From: Micrococcaceae bacterium Sec5.7
GTDB lineage: Bacteria; Actinomycetota; Actinomycetes; Actinomycetales; Micrococcaceae
Direction: 5' to 3'
Assembly: GCA_039636785.1 (NCBI GenBank)
Contig: CP144169.1
Span: 3,100,001 to 3,164,000 of the forward strand
DNA: 64,000 bases
The translations under genes were made by a program, and so were the position numbers. A model generated the notes under the pieces. That model saw only the letters and a list, made by a program, of their open reading frames with translations, did not search any database and had not been told where the DNA came from. Below, in pieces: positions 7,695 through 16,478 of the stretch (position 1 is its first letter; every line of letters starts with the position of its first letter).

Positions 7695-8710
7695 TCACCA
7701 GTTGCAGGCCGCTGCTGGATTCCTCTTGATAATTGAAGGGAGAAGACCTGCACGCCACCCGGGGTAGCTGCGACGGTAGCTTTCGAGGTCGATGTTGATT
7801 GTGCCGGGAAGTCCCACCACGTGGCAATCCCACTGCTGAGCCATCGTAGCGCTGGCCATCGACCGAGGGTGGTGCTGACGCAAGTCGCGCAACCCTTCGG
7901 TGTAGACAATGGCTGGGTCTACTAGCTGTGTCCAGCGAGCGAGAGCTGTCACCTGAAGTCGGATTTCCCAGCCACCACGCGCCCACCTTTCCCAAATTAC
8001 AGAGTGAATCATTCCCCTGCTGTAAGCGGGGTCGGCCACCACTGGGTAGGCAACATCAGCGCTCTGGTGGTCCACGATCTGCGTCAATGTCGATCCGTTG
8101 AGCTCGTATCGCGTTGGTACGTCGTTCCCGTTCGCATCTGTCGCCCAAGCGGGCGTAAAGCCGCCGATCAGGTTCCCTTCAACAGAACGAATCAAAAACC
8201 CGCCTTCAAACTCCTCAGTAGTTGCCCGGCTGGGAGCGTCAATGGGTAATCAAAACGCTCAGGAGAAGCGGCAGACTCAATAATGGAAGCAGTTTGAACG
8301 GTCCCATCGTTCTTGATTGTCCGCACTGTGCTTGTCTGGTTCCCGTTTTCATAAGCTACGGCGCCAGGACGCAAGGTTTCAGGAGCTGACGCAGAATCGG
8401 CGAACGGAACTCCAATCAATACAGTTCCCTCGGTACTTTCCACCGTGGTGGGTACCGTTGCCGAATCCGGGAGTGTTACATCGCCCTCTTCTGAGGAGAT
8501 TGTGATGGAATCCTCAGTCTCAACGATGGCTGATGGATCTACTGCATTGGCGAGCAAGTCCCGATCTGTCCCCGCAGATCCGGAAACGGCGGCATTGCTT
8601 TCCAGAGTACTTTCAAGAGGGTGCTGATCCTGGGCCTGTGCAGGTAATGCGCCCAAAGTGCTCAACAGGATGACCGATCCTGTCAACGATGCCAATATCT
8701 TCTTCTTCAC
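7695..8710 (-). pseudogene. Secreted DUF2599-type protein, split by a one-base deletion
   Basis: The GTG at 8710 starts an export signal (KKKILASLTGSVILLSTLG, cleavage near AQA-QD). Residues 30-150 form an acidic Ser/Thr-rich prodomain-like region. The C-terminal part (HSVIWERWARGGWEIRL and two Cys) matches my memory of DUF2599, a domain of secreted actinobacterial proteins of unknown function. The two halves are in different frames. Adding one G to the GGG run (plus-strand CCC, 8225-8227) restores PAGATTEEFEGGFLIRSVEG and a single protein of about 334 residues. It is either a real mutation, a phase-variable run or a sequencing error. Confidence 0.75.
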
Positions 8711-8727
8711 ATTTTCCCCATTCTAAA

Positions 8728-8750
8728 AAGTAGTCCCCCATCAACTACTT
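8728..8750 (-). promoter_or_regulatory. Inverted repeat upstream of the secreted protein gene
   Basis: AAGTAGT and ACTACTT face each other with a 9-base spacer, 18 bases before the GTG start at 8710. It could be an operator or a 5'-leader hairpin controlling the DUF2599-type operon. Confidence 0.35.
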
Positions 8751-8855
8751 GGAACGGAGAATATCAGCTTGGCGAACGACACTCAGCCTGCGCGTTACCC
8801 AGCTCCTGATTATTTCAGGCGGCAGCTTCAGCCATTGGAAGTGGAACGCTCTCGA

Positions 8856-10223
8856 TCACGCGGAGAAACTCGCCGGCTCAAGTTCCGGGCCGGAAAATAT
8901 GGCGGGTGCCTCACACGCTTTGTAATCCTCATTGAGGAAGACCCTGAAATATAGGGTCTGCGCGGTTGCCCCTAAGCCCGTCAGCAATCCTTGCCAGTAG
9001 GCACCGGCAGCCCACTCGTCGCCCAGTACTGCACGGACCCAAGCAAGGGCTTCCTGCTCATCGACGCGGGTCCGCGAATCCATGACCCGGTGATGACCAG
9101 CAAACGAAACGGTCATCGTTCGGAACAAGGCTGCCTCATCCACTTGCGCTATGCCGCGCTCGTGTGGCCGTGCCAGGGCGTGCTTGTGCTCCCACAGGCT
9201 CACAGACGGGTTCGCCATCGTCCGGTAGGGAACCTCCACATAATGAGCCTCCTCTGGTTCTAACACCCAGATTCGGCTGATGTCCCGGGGTCCCGACGGA
9301 TCAGGAACGGGCCACAGGGAAGTCACGGCATGAACGGTCTCGGTGGACCATGCCCTGGTTCCGATGGGCCGAGACTTGCGGGTGATCTGGACGGCTTGTT
9401 CCGCATTCGGGAAGCCGATGCCGGCGGCGACGCTGACGCACTTGACGGTACGGATGATCTCCCGGCCGTTCGCCGTGGCCAGGGACCGGTCCCCGGCACG
9501 GACCTTGTTCCAGGGCAGCGACTGCAGCTGGGTGTTCAATGTGGGCTGGTTTCCCTTGACCGTGAGCACATAATGGGCGCCCCGGCCGGCCAGATAGTTG
9601 GCGTGCCCGGTCTGCGTGTGCAGTGCGTCCGCGGTCACGGCTACGCCGTTCAGGGCGGGAATTGTCTCCAGCAGGGGCCTAAACAGGCTGATTTCGTTGG
9701 TCTTGATGCCGACGTCGACTTGGCCCAGCACGGCCCCGGTGTCGTGGTCGATGGCGGCCATCAAATGCACCCGCGTCCCGCCGCCGTTCTTCACGCCCCG
9801 GGCTTCCTTCCCGTCGATGGCAATAGCCCTCGCGCAGGTCCGGGCCTGCGCCCACGCCCCGGCGAGCCGGTCCAAGGTGTCCGCATCCAGTCGCTCCAGG
9901 ACGCGCCCGATCGTGGTCGCGTGCGGGGCACCGATCCCCAATGCCGCGAGCTGGACCCGGGCCGTGTCGGACGCCCATTCGGCCATCTCCACCAATGTTT
10001 TGGCCCCGGCCAGCACGGAACAAAGCATGATGACCAACAGGTGTGGGTGGCGGTGCCGGACTCCGCGTCGGGCCCTCGGATCGGACAGTTCACACAGGGC
10101 AACGAGCACCTGTCCGGGGGCGAGGGCGACCGGCGCGGAAGGCGGTGAATTCGTCGATGAACGCGGCAAGGTGGGAAGATGACAACAGGGAACTCCTGGC
10201 AACATGTGGGCTTGAACATTCAC
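8856..10223 (-). pseudogene. Chimeric transposase: ISAs1 N-terminal part fused to a Mu/TniA-like C-terminal domain
   Basis: Residues 30-303 are an ISAs1-family transposase: DDE_Tnp_1-associated N-domain, then AIAIDGKEARG (Asp138) and VAVTADALHTQ (Asp199). At about residue 304 (base 9314) the family sequence stops, and the last catalytic Glu region (usually WGIENGLHW-like) is absent. The frame continues in RDISRIWVLEPEEAHYVEVPY and SLWEHKHAL, typical of the Mu-transposase C-terminal domain of TniA/IS-integrase proteins. It ends with about 85 unidentified residues. Lacking its third acidic residue, it cannot be a working ISAs1 transposase. The start is uncertain. Confidence 0.7.
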
Positions 10224-10274
10224 ATGCTTAACAGGGGTTCCCGCTCTTTTAACAGCTGCGCAGGGATCGTCTCA

Positions 10275-10466
10275 CTATTTAAGACGCCAGGCGCTCACGG
10301 ACGACTTTGCAGTCGCCCTGTTCTGTCCTGAGTCCGCCAGGGTGACGCCGGCGACGGACCAGTTCTCGCGAGGGAGTTCGTGCAAAACCACCCGGATGGT
10401 GTCGGGGCGGATTTCCATGACTTCCGCGTAGGTGGCCGTCAGCGCAGCGAGCAGCTGACGCTTTTT
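10275..10466 (-). pseudogene. 4-oxalocrotonate tautomerase-like fragment
   Basis: A minus-strand frame reads KKRQLLAALTATYAEVM and DTIRVVLHELPRENW, typical of the 4-OT tautomerase family. The N-terminal catalytic proline segment is missing: a TGA lies directly before KKRQ, and upstream sequence is not homologous. The last 15-20 codons look non-native. It is a decayed fragment. Confidence 0.6.
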
Positions 10467-10542
10467 TCAGTGGAGGAAGGGGATGGGGGTCGAGGACCAT
10501 TCCGCGGAAAAGTAGCGCTAAGGAGCGTTACTGTTCGGCGAC

Positions 10543-10857
10543 CGCGACATCTCCAAGAGCGTGGCCACCGGCTTCCAGTCCGGCACGGACACGCAAACCG
10601 GTTACAACCGGATGCGCGCCCGCGTAACCTGAGGAGCTCAAGCAGCACTTCGGCCCCGAGTTCCTGAACCGTGTTGACGACGTTGTGGTCTTCCCCCCAG
10701 CTGACCCAGGACGAGATCATCGAGATCGTGAACAGTTCGTCGGACGGCTGGAGAAGCGACTGGCGGACAAGGACATGGGCATCGAGCTCACGACCGCGGC
10801 CAAGGTACTCCTGGCAACCCGCGGCTACGACCCCGCGATGGGTGCCCGGCCGTGTCG
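10543..10857 (+). pseudogene. clpC C-terminal fragment with three frameshifts
   Basis: Pieces in different frames spell the AAA-2/C-terminal part of the ClpC protease ATPase: RDISKSVATGFQSGTDTQ, EELKQHF and PEFLNRVDDVVVF, LTQDEIIEIV, then RLEKRLADKD and ATRGYDPAMGARP. The frame is broken by an inserted T (ACCTGAGGAG), an extra C in the CCCCCC run near 10697 and a missing G before AACAGTTC. Both ends are truncated. A functional clpC must exist elsewhere because it is normally essential or important. Confidence 0.8.
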
Positions 10858-10877
10858 TTCCCGTTAAACTGACGGGC

Positions 10878-11984
10878 ATGGGACAACGCACCGTGTTGAT
10901 CTGCGGGGCGGGCATCGCCGGCCCGACCCTGGCGTACTGGCTGGCCCGCCACGGGTTCCAGCCGACGGTGGTCGAACGCGCCCAGGCATTGCGCTCCAGC
11001 GGCAGCCCGGTCGACGTTCATGGCGCGGCCACCGAGGTGGCCCGGCGGATGGGCATCCTGCCGCGTCTGCACGAGGCCGCGACCAACGCGCCGGGCCTGG
11101 CTTTCGTGACCGCATCCGGGCGTCGGGTCGGCCCGCTGCGGCTCGGCCGGCCCCGGGGCGATGACGTCGAGATACCCCGTGCCGACCTCGCGGCGATCCT
11201 TTGCGAGGCCGGCCGGGACGAGGCCGAGTTCCTGTTCGGGGACTCGATCACCGCCCTGCGGGCGGATGACGACGGCGTCGACGTCACCTTCAAGCGGGCG
11301 GCCCCGCGCCGGTTCGACTTGGTCGTCGGCGCCGACGGATTGCACTCCACGGTGCGGGCCCTGGCGTTCGGCCCCGAAAACGGTTTCGTCCGCCATCTCG
11401 GCCTCTACATCGCCACGCTATCGCTCGGTAGACCCGCAGCCGACCCCGGAACGGTGCTCATGTACAACCAGCCGGGCCTGTCGCTAACCATCCATCCGGT
11501 ATGCGGAACCGCCGGGGCCGGCTTCATCTTCCGCGGCCCACCCGGCCTGGACTATCGAGACACCCGGACCCAGCAACGGATCGTTCTCGACGCCTACACC
11601 GCGCACGACTGGCCTGTTCCCGAGCTACCTGACCTGCCCGAGCAGGTCCTCACCGCCAAGGACCTATATTTCGACTCCGTCAGCCAGGTCCGGCTGTCGA
11701 GCTGGTCCCGGGGGCGGGTGACGCTGCTGGGTGACGCCGCCTCCTGCGTATCTTTGTTCGGCGACGGGTCCAGCCTCGCCATGACCGGTGCCGCCACCCT
11801 GGCCGAAGCCATGGCCGCTACCCCCGACGACCCCACCACGGCGCTGCGTGGATACGAAGCCCGCCACCGCAAGCTGGCCAGCTCGCGCCAACGCGGCCAT
11901 AATCTGGCCGCCGCGCTGCTCGTCCCCGCGACCCGCACGGGCCTCATTGCCCGCAACCTCACCGCCGGGTTACTCCCGCGCTGA
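10878..11984 (+). CDS. FAD-dependent aromatic-type monooxygenase
   Basis: This 368-residue group A flavoprotein hydroxylase has an N-terminal FAD-binding fold (VLICGAGIAGPTLAYWLARHG), then DLVVGADGLHSTVR (the DG fingerprint) and GRVTLLGDAASCVSLFGDGSS (second FAD motif). Such enzymes insert one oxygen into phenolic or related substrates using NAD(P)H. The family includes TetX-like tetracycline monooxygenases, which this length and FxxDG pattern resemble, but the substrate is unknown. The upstream open frame is clpC debris, so the ATG at 10878 is taken as the start. It stands alone. Confidence 0.8.
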   Translation: MGQRTVLICGAGIAGPTLAYWLARHGFQPTVVERAQALRSSGSPVDVHGAATEVARRMGILPRLHEAATNAPGLAFVTASGRRVGPLRLGRPRGDDVEIPRADLAAILCEAGRDEAEFLFGDSITALRADDDGVDVTFKRAAPRRFDLVVGADGLHSTVRALAFGPENGFVRHLGLYIATLSLGRPAADPGTVLMYNQPGLSLTIHPVCGTAGAGFIFRGPPGLDYRDTRTQQRIVLDAYTAHDWPVPELPDLPEQVLTAKDLYFDSVSQVRLSSWSRGRVTLLGDAASCVSLFGDGSSLAMTGAATLAEAMAATPDDPTTALRGYEARHRKLASSRQRGHNLAAALLVPATRTGLIARNLTAGLLPR

Positions 11985-12014
11985 GGATCGCACCCCCAGT
12001 CGCGACCGTCATCT

Positions 12015-12089
12015 AGGGGTGACTTGTGAATTAGTGAAATATCCGACGAACCTGCCGTCGGATATTCCACTAATTCACAAGCCACCCCT
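12015..12089. repeat. Long near-perfect palindrome between convergent genes
   Basis: Two 33-base arms, starting AGGGGTGACTTGTGAATTAG and ending in ATATCCGAC, differ at only two bases and enclose a 9-base loop (GAACCTGCC). It separates the convergent monooxygenase and permease genes and could stop transcription in both directions. A half-copy at 7231 shows that it belongs to a dispersed family rather than being only a local terminator. Confidence 0.75.
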
Positions 12090-12095
12090 TAAGAG

Positions 12096-13556
12096 TTAGC
12101 TGAAGAGCTCGCTCTTGGGCTCGTTGTCCTTGACCTTCTGCCAGCCCAGCCACAGGATCACCGCGAAGAACGGGATGGTGGCCAGGGTCCACATGCCCAG
12201 CAGGAAGACCTCGCCGGTCTTGCTGGTCATGGTGTCGAAGCCGATCAGTACAGCGATGAGCAGCAGCGCAATCAGCCCGGCCCAGCTGGTCCAGGGCGCG
12301 CCCGGCATGGGCAGGCTCGACACATTGCCCTTCTTCTTGCGCAAAGCGATCTGGCTGGCAAAAATGGTGCCCCACGTGAAGATCACACCGATGGATGCAG
12401 TGTTCAGCGCGAGGTCGAAGGCGTGGGATCCGCCCAGCCAGATGTTGAGCAGGATGCCCACCAGGTACACACTGGCGATGGCCAGGATGGCGGCATACGG
12501 CACGTGGCGCGTGGACATCCTGGTCAGCCACTGCGGAGCATGCCCGTTGTTGGCCATGGTGCGGAAAATCCGGCCGATCGAATACAGGCCCGAGTTGCAT
12601 GATGACAGAGCGGCGGTGATGACGATCATGTTCATTACATCGCCCATCCAGCCCAGCCCCATCTGGCCGAACACGGTGACGAACGGCGAGACGCCGGCCT
12701 TGTACTGGTCCGACGGCAGGAGCATGGCCAGCAGCAGTACGGATCCGACGTAGAACACCACGATGCGGACCACGACGGCGCGGATCGCCTTGGGGACTTC
12801 GCGTTCCGGGTTTTCCATCTCGCCGGCGGTGATGCCCACGAGTTCAATGGCGTTGTACGCGAAGATCACGGCGTTGAGCACCAGGATCATCACCAGCGCG
12901 CCCTTGGGGAACATGCCGCCGTCGTCGTGGAAGAGGTTGTTGACCGACGCGTGGCCGGCGCCCACCTTGGCGTTCGTGACAACCATGAAGGTGCCCACGG
13001 CCAGGAAGATCAGGATGGCGGCAACCTTGAGGCAGGAGGCCCAGAATTCGAACTCGCCGAAGGCCTTGACGCTCAGCAGGTTCACGGCCACCAGCAGCAC
13101 CAGCGCTGCAATGGCGGACAGCTCAACCGGCACATTCGGGAAGAAGAACTGGAAGTAGAGGCCGATCGCGATGAGTTCGGCGATGCCGGTCATGGCCCAG
13201 TTGATGAAGTACATCCAACCGGAGAGGTAGGCGCCCTTTTTGCCGAACATCTCGCCGGCGTAGCTCACGAAGGAGCCGGAGGTCTGGCGGTACATAATGA
13301 GCTCGCCCAGCGCCCGCATCAGCAGGTAGGCGATCACACCGGCAATGGCGTAGGAGAAAATCAGTGCGGGGCCAGTGGACGCCAGGCGTCCGCCTGCTCC
13401 CATAAAGAGGCCGACTCCGATTGCGCCGCCCATGGCGATCATGGTGACGTGGCGGCGGCTCAGGGTTTTCTTGTAGCCCTCGGCGCTGAGGGTGGAGTCG
13501 ACGGCGGCGGATGGTGCCGTCTGGCTCTTAAGTTCTGTGGGGGTACTTTGAGGCAC
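12096..13556 (-). CDS. ansP: Amino acid permease, L-asparagine permease type
   Basis: This 486-residue APC-superfamily transporter has about 12 membrane segments. The consensus amino-acid-permease signature is visible in segments 1-3 (GGAIGVGLFMGAGG, ALGELIMYRQTSGSFVSYAGE, SGWMYFINWAMTGIAELIA). The TSGSFVSYAGE and INWAMTGI forms are those of the AnsP group, so L-asparagine is the likely substrate, imported by proton symport. Related permeases for GABA or other amino acids remain possible. The gene is single, with a probable operator at 13628-13674. Confidence 0.75.
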   Translation of the reverse strand: MPQSTPTELKSQTAPSAAVDSTLSAEGYKKTLSRRHVTMIAMGGAIGVGLFMGAGGRLASTGPALIFSYAIAGVIAYLLMRALGELIMYRQTSGSFVSYAGEMFGKKGAYLSGWMYFINWAMTGIAELIAIGLYFQFFFPNVPVELSAIAALVLLVAVNLLSVKAFGEFEFWASCLKVAAILIFLAVGTFMVVTNAKVGAGHASVNNLFHDDGGMFPKGALVMILVLNAVIFAYNAIELVGITAGEMENPEREVPKAIRAVVVRIVVFYVGSVLLLAMLLPSDQYKAGVSPFVTVFGQMGLGWMGDVMNMIVITAALSSCNSGLYSIGRIFRTMANNGHAPQWLTRMSTRHVPYAAILAIASVYLVGILLNIWLGGSHAFDLALNTASIGVIFTWGTIFASQIALRKKKGNVSSLPMPGAPWTSWAGLIALLLIAVLIGFDTMTSKTGEVFLLGMWTLATIPFFAVILWLGWQKVKDNEPKSELFS

Positions 13557-13627
13557 AGCTGTTTCCTTGTGGGTTGGCGTCTTGCTGTAGGTTGGGGTCT
13601 TGCCGGGACCGGAACGCGGGAGTTTAC

Positions 13628-13674
13628 GTACACATAATTCGGGTTTATGCCCGGTTGGAGTGCGTTATGTGTAC
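13628..13674 (-). promoter_or_regulatory. Inverted-repeat operator candidate upstream of the permease
   Basis: GTACACATAA and TTATGTGTAC form a perfect 10-base inverted repeat with a 27-base spacer. Similarity extends outward (GTTTnnGTACACATAA on both arms). It lies 72 bases before the permease ATG. The spacing of about 37 bases centre to centre suggests two regulator half-sites on nearly the same DNA face. Confidence 0.5.
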
Positions 13675-13932
13675 AAAAACTTACAACGCGTCGAAGGTTC
13701 GCGCGGCACGTCCATCTTACAAGATTTGCGGGACCGTCCGTGACGCGGGCAACACCTCCGGATGGACGCCGCCTCCGGAACGCTGCGAAACGACATGATT
13801 TCGCGTGTCCAAAAGACTCGTGCCGCTCCGGGTGCCGCTACCCTGAGCATCATGGGGCGGGATCTTTCCGGTCCCTGCGTCCACACCGCTCGTGTGGGCA
13901 TATGGCACTCGCGCCATACCTCAGGGGGGGCT

Positions 13933-14385
13933 ATGAGAAAAAGAGCACTATTGCCGGCGGCCTTGCTGCTGGCACTTGCGGGCTGTTCAGGCGGCGGATC
14001 CGGTGCTGCCGAACCCGGTCAATCGGCACCAACATCATCGAAGTCTTCCGCGGCGCCGTCTTCAGAGGCACCGGCGCCCGGGACCTCCGAGCCAACGGAT
14101 GTATCTTCCTCGCTGAATGCGATAGGCGACCTGCAGAAGCACACCTGCACAGCGGCGGCCGACGGATCATGGACGTTCAAGGGAACCCTGGTCAACGGCT
14201 CCACCGAATCCAGGACCTACACGGTTGCTGTCGCCGTTACCGTTGGCGCGGCCGTCCAGGGCCACACCATCATCACCGAAACCGTTCCGGCGGGTAAATC
14301 GGCTGACGTGACAGCAGAAAAGTTTGCCAAGTCCACCGGCCAAAACGGCACGTGCGAACCGGTTGTATCTGTGGAGGGCAAATAA
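13933..14385 (+). CDS. Small lipoprotein
   Basis: This is a 150-residue exported lipoprotein. The signal peptide ends in a clear lipobox, LALAGC (Cys18), followed by a Ser/Ala/Pro-rich spacer (residues 19-60) and a compact beta-rich domain of about 85 residues (SWTFKGTLVNGSTESRTYTVAVAV) with two Cys that could pair. The domain resembles FxLYD-like lipoprotein modules that sit on the outer face of the membrane. The start ATG follows an AGGGGGGG ribosome-binding site. Its stop overlaps the next gene's ATG (TAATG), so both are probably translated together. Confidence 0.75.
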   Translation: MRKRALLPAALLLALAGCSGGGSGAAEPGQSAPTSSKSSAAPSSEAPAPGTSEPTDVSSSLNAIGDLQKHTCTAAADGSWTFKGTLVNGSTESRTYTVAVAVTVGAAVQGHTIITETVPAGKSADVTAEKFAKSTGQNGTCEPVVSVEGK

Positions 14386-16364
14386 TGAAAAATACGCTCC
14401 TCACGGCTGCGCTGCTGCTGAGCTTCGCGGCCGCTTCCCTTGTGGCCTCGCCGGCTCTGGCCGCCGAAGGGACAGTTGCTCCGGCGCCGGCCGCCAGCCC
14501 TACACCAACACCCACCGGCACGCCGCCACCCGCGGCGCCCTCTTCGGGACGGACCTCAGCACGGACTTCTCCACCGACGCTCCCGGAGCCCGGGGAAACG
14601 GCTGAGCCGGCGCCGGCCACCCTGCTGCCCCCGAAACTGACCGCCACGCCGTCGCCGTCCAGTCCGCCGTCGCGTTCTATTCTGCCGACGCCGGAACTCA
14701 CCGTTTCGCCGACGCCAACCCCGGATCCGGCGCCAACGCCTGACCCGACCCCACCACCGGTGTTCAACACCGGTGGCGGAATAGGCACCAAATGGCTGGA
14801 GTTGAAGGGTGCCGAGGGCGTCCTCGGCGAGCCCACGTCCCATGAGGCGTGCCAGGCCGGTCTGTGTGTCCAGACGTTCAAGGGCGGCTCAATCTACTGG
14901 GCCTGGGCCACCGGCGCGCACCCGGTGTTCCTGGCTTCCGGCCGGACCGGTCCGCGCTGGAACTCCGCCGGCGGCCTGGCCGTTTTCGGCTATCCGATCA
15001 GCGACGAGACCAGCATCGCGGGCAGGTCGCTGCAGAAGTTCTCCACCGGGAAGGTCCTCATATGGACTGGTCAGCTGTTCCTCCCTTTCTCCACCGGGAC
15101 CGGAATCGGAGGCCGCTGGGCGGCTGACGGGGCCGAGACTGTACTGGGATTGCCGTTGGCTGACGAGAGCTGCGGGCTGAAGAACGGCGGCTGTTCGCAG
15201 GTCTTTGATCATGGGACCATCTTCTGGTCGCCATTCAGCGGCGGCCAGGTGATCAAGGGTGGCATCGGCATCCGCTGGCGTGCAGCCGGAGCCCAGAACG
15301 GTGTGTTGGGCTATCCGGTCATGGGCGAGCTCTGCGGCCAGACCGCCGGAGGCTGCGTCCAGCGCTTCCAAGGAGGGACCATCTACTGGTCCCCCGCAAC
15401 GGGGCCCTGGATTACCCGGGCCGGCATCGGCTCCCGATACAGCACGGCCGGCGCCGACCGCAGTTCCCTCGGCTACCCGCTCGGCAACGAAGTCTGCGGC
15501 CAGGCCGCCGGAGGCTGCGTCCAGCGCTTCCAGGGAGGGTCCATCTACTGGTCCCCCGCAACGGGGCCCTGGATTACCCGGGCCGGCATAGCGGGCAAGT
15601 ACGTGGCCAGCGGGGCAGCCGGCGGGGCCCTTGGCTATCCCACGTCCAATGAGAGGTGCGCCGCCGGGCAGTGCATCCAGTCATTCGAGCGCGGGTTCAT
15701 CGGCTGGACGCGTTCGGCCGGGAGCCGTGTGTATGCGGTGACCGAATGCCAGAAGCTGAACAACGGACAGTCCAGGTACCCCACGTACGGGGCCAGCCGG
15801 GTTCTCCTCACCTTCACGCAGGGATACGGGCTGTCCCGGGCCACCAACATCTACTGCGTCAAGATGGCCGGAACCTATGTCCCCGACTGGAAAACGGATG
15901 GCTATGTTGGCGCATCGGGGTTCAAGGCACCGGGGGTTCCATCCGGGCCCACCCGCAATCTCTTCTCCCCCACGGGATCGTACTCCGTGACAGAAGCCTT
16001 CGGGCTGGGCAGCCCCGGCACCAAGCTGGCTTACCGGACGCTGAGCCCTCGCTCACGCTGGGGAGGAAACCCGTGGACCTCCACGTACAACAAGTACTTC
16101 GACTCCTCTTCCTGGGTGGGCTGGGATGAGAACATGTGGTACTTCGCCACGCGCTCCACGCACGACTACCGACAGGGCGTTGTGGTCAACTACAACCGCC
16201 CCGGCATTGTCCAGAACGCAGGCTTCGCCATCTTCCTCCACATGAACAAGGTGCCGACGGCTGGTTGCATATCCCTGGATGACTGGGCAGTGGTTGACTA
16301 CATCCGGAAGTCCACCCCCGGGGACCGCATCATCATGGGAACCTACAAGGATCTGTTCCGGTAA
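14385..16364 (+). CDS. Secreted LGFP-repeat protein with L,D-transpeptidase-like domain
   Basis: This 659-residue protein has a signal peptide (cleavage near ALA-AEG, residue 27) and a Pro/Thr/Ser-rich linker to about residue 130. Six or more LGFP repeats follow (about 135-455; IGxxW..., GxLGYP, CxQxFxxGxIYWSPATG), a module that binds cell-wall glycans in Corynebacteriales and relatives. The C-terminal part (about 460-659) ends in FAIFLHMNKVPTAGCISLDD, an H...TAGC motif of the YkuD-like L,D-transpeptidase type. It likely sits in the wall and may act on peptidoglycan. The partner lipoprotein is immediately upstream. Confidence 0.8.
   Translation: MKNTLLTAALLLSFAAASLVASPALAAEGTVAPAPAASPTPTPTGTPPPAAPSSGRTSARTSPPTLPEPGETAEPAPATLLPPKLTATPSPSSPPSRSILPTPELTVSPTPTPDPAPTPDPTPPPVFNTGGGIGTKWLELKGAEGVLGEPTSHEACQAGLCVQTFKGGSIYWAWATGAHPVFLASGRTGPRWNSAGGLAVFGYPISDETSIAGRSLQKFSTGKVLIWTGQLFLPFSTGTGIGGRWAADGAETVLGLPLADESCGLKNGGCSQVFDHGTIFWSPFSGGQVIKGGIGIRWRAAGAQNGVLGYPVMGELCGQTAGGCVQRFQGGTIYWSPATGPWITRAGIGSRYSTAGADRSSLGYPLGNEVCGQAAGGCVQRFQGGSIYWSPATGPWITRAGIAGKYVASGAAGGALGYPTSNERCAAGQCIQSFERGFIGWTRSAGSRVYAVTECQKLNNGQSRYPTYGASRVLLTFTQGYGLSRATNIYCVKMAGTYVPDWKTDGYVGASGFKAPGVPSGPTRNLFSPTGSYSVTEAFGLGSPGTKLAYRTLSPRSRWGGNPWTSTYNKYFDSSSWVGWDENMWYFATRSTHDYRQGVVVNYNRPGIVQNAGFAIFLHMNKVPTAGCISLDDWAVVDYIRKSTPGDRIIMGTYKDLFR
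15332..15589 (+). repeat. Recently duplicated LGFP repeat units
   Basis: The 96 bases at 15332-15427 recur at 15494-15589, exactly 162 bases (54 codons) later, with only about three differences. This is much more similar than the other LGFP units. It points to a recent in-frame duplication or gene conversion, so repeat number may vary between strains. Confidence 0.8.
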
Positions 16365-16478
16365 CCGACCGGCGCTGACGCCAGGTGCTGCCGGCCAGTT
16401 GCCGGCGGCCCTGGCGTTTGTTGTGTCGCCTTAAGGGCAGGATCCAGGGAACTGTCAGGACCCAGAAGCTGTCGGCAT

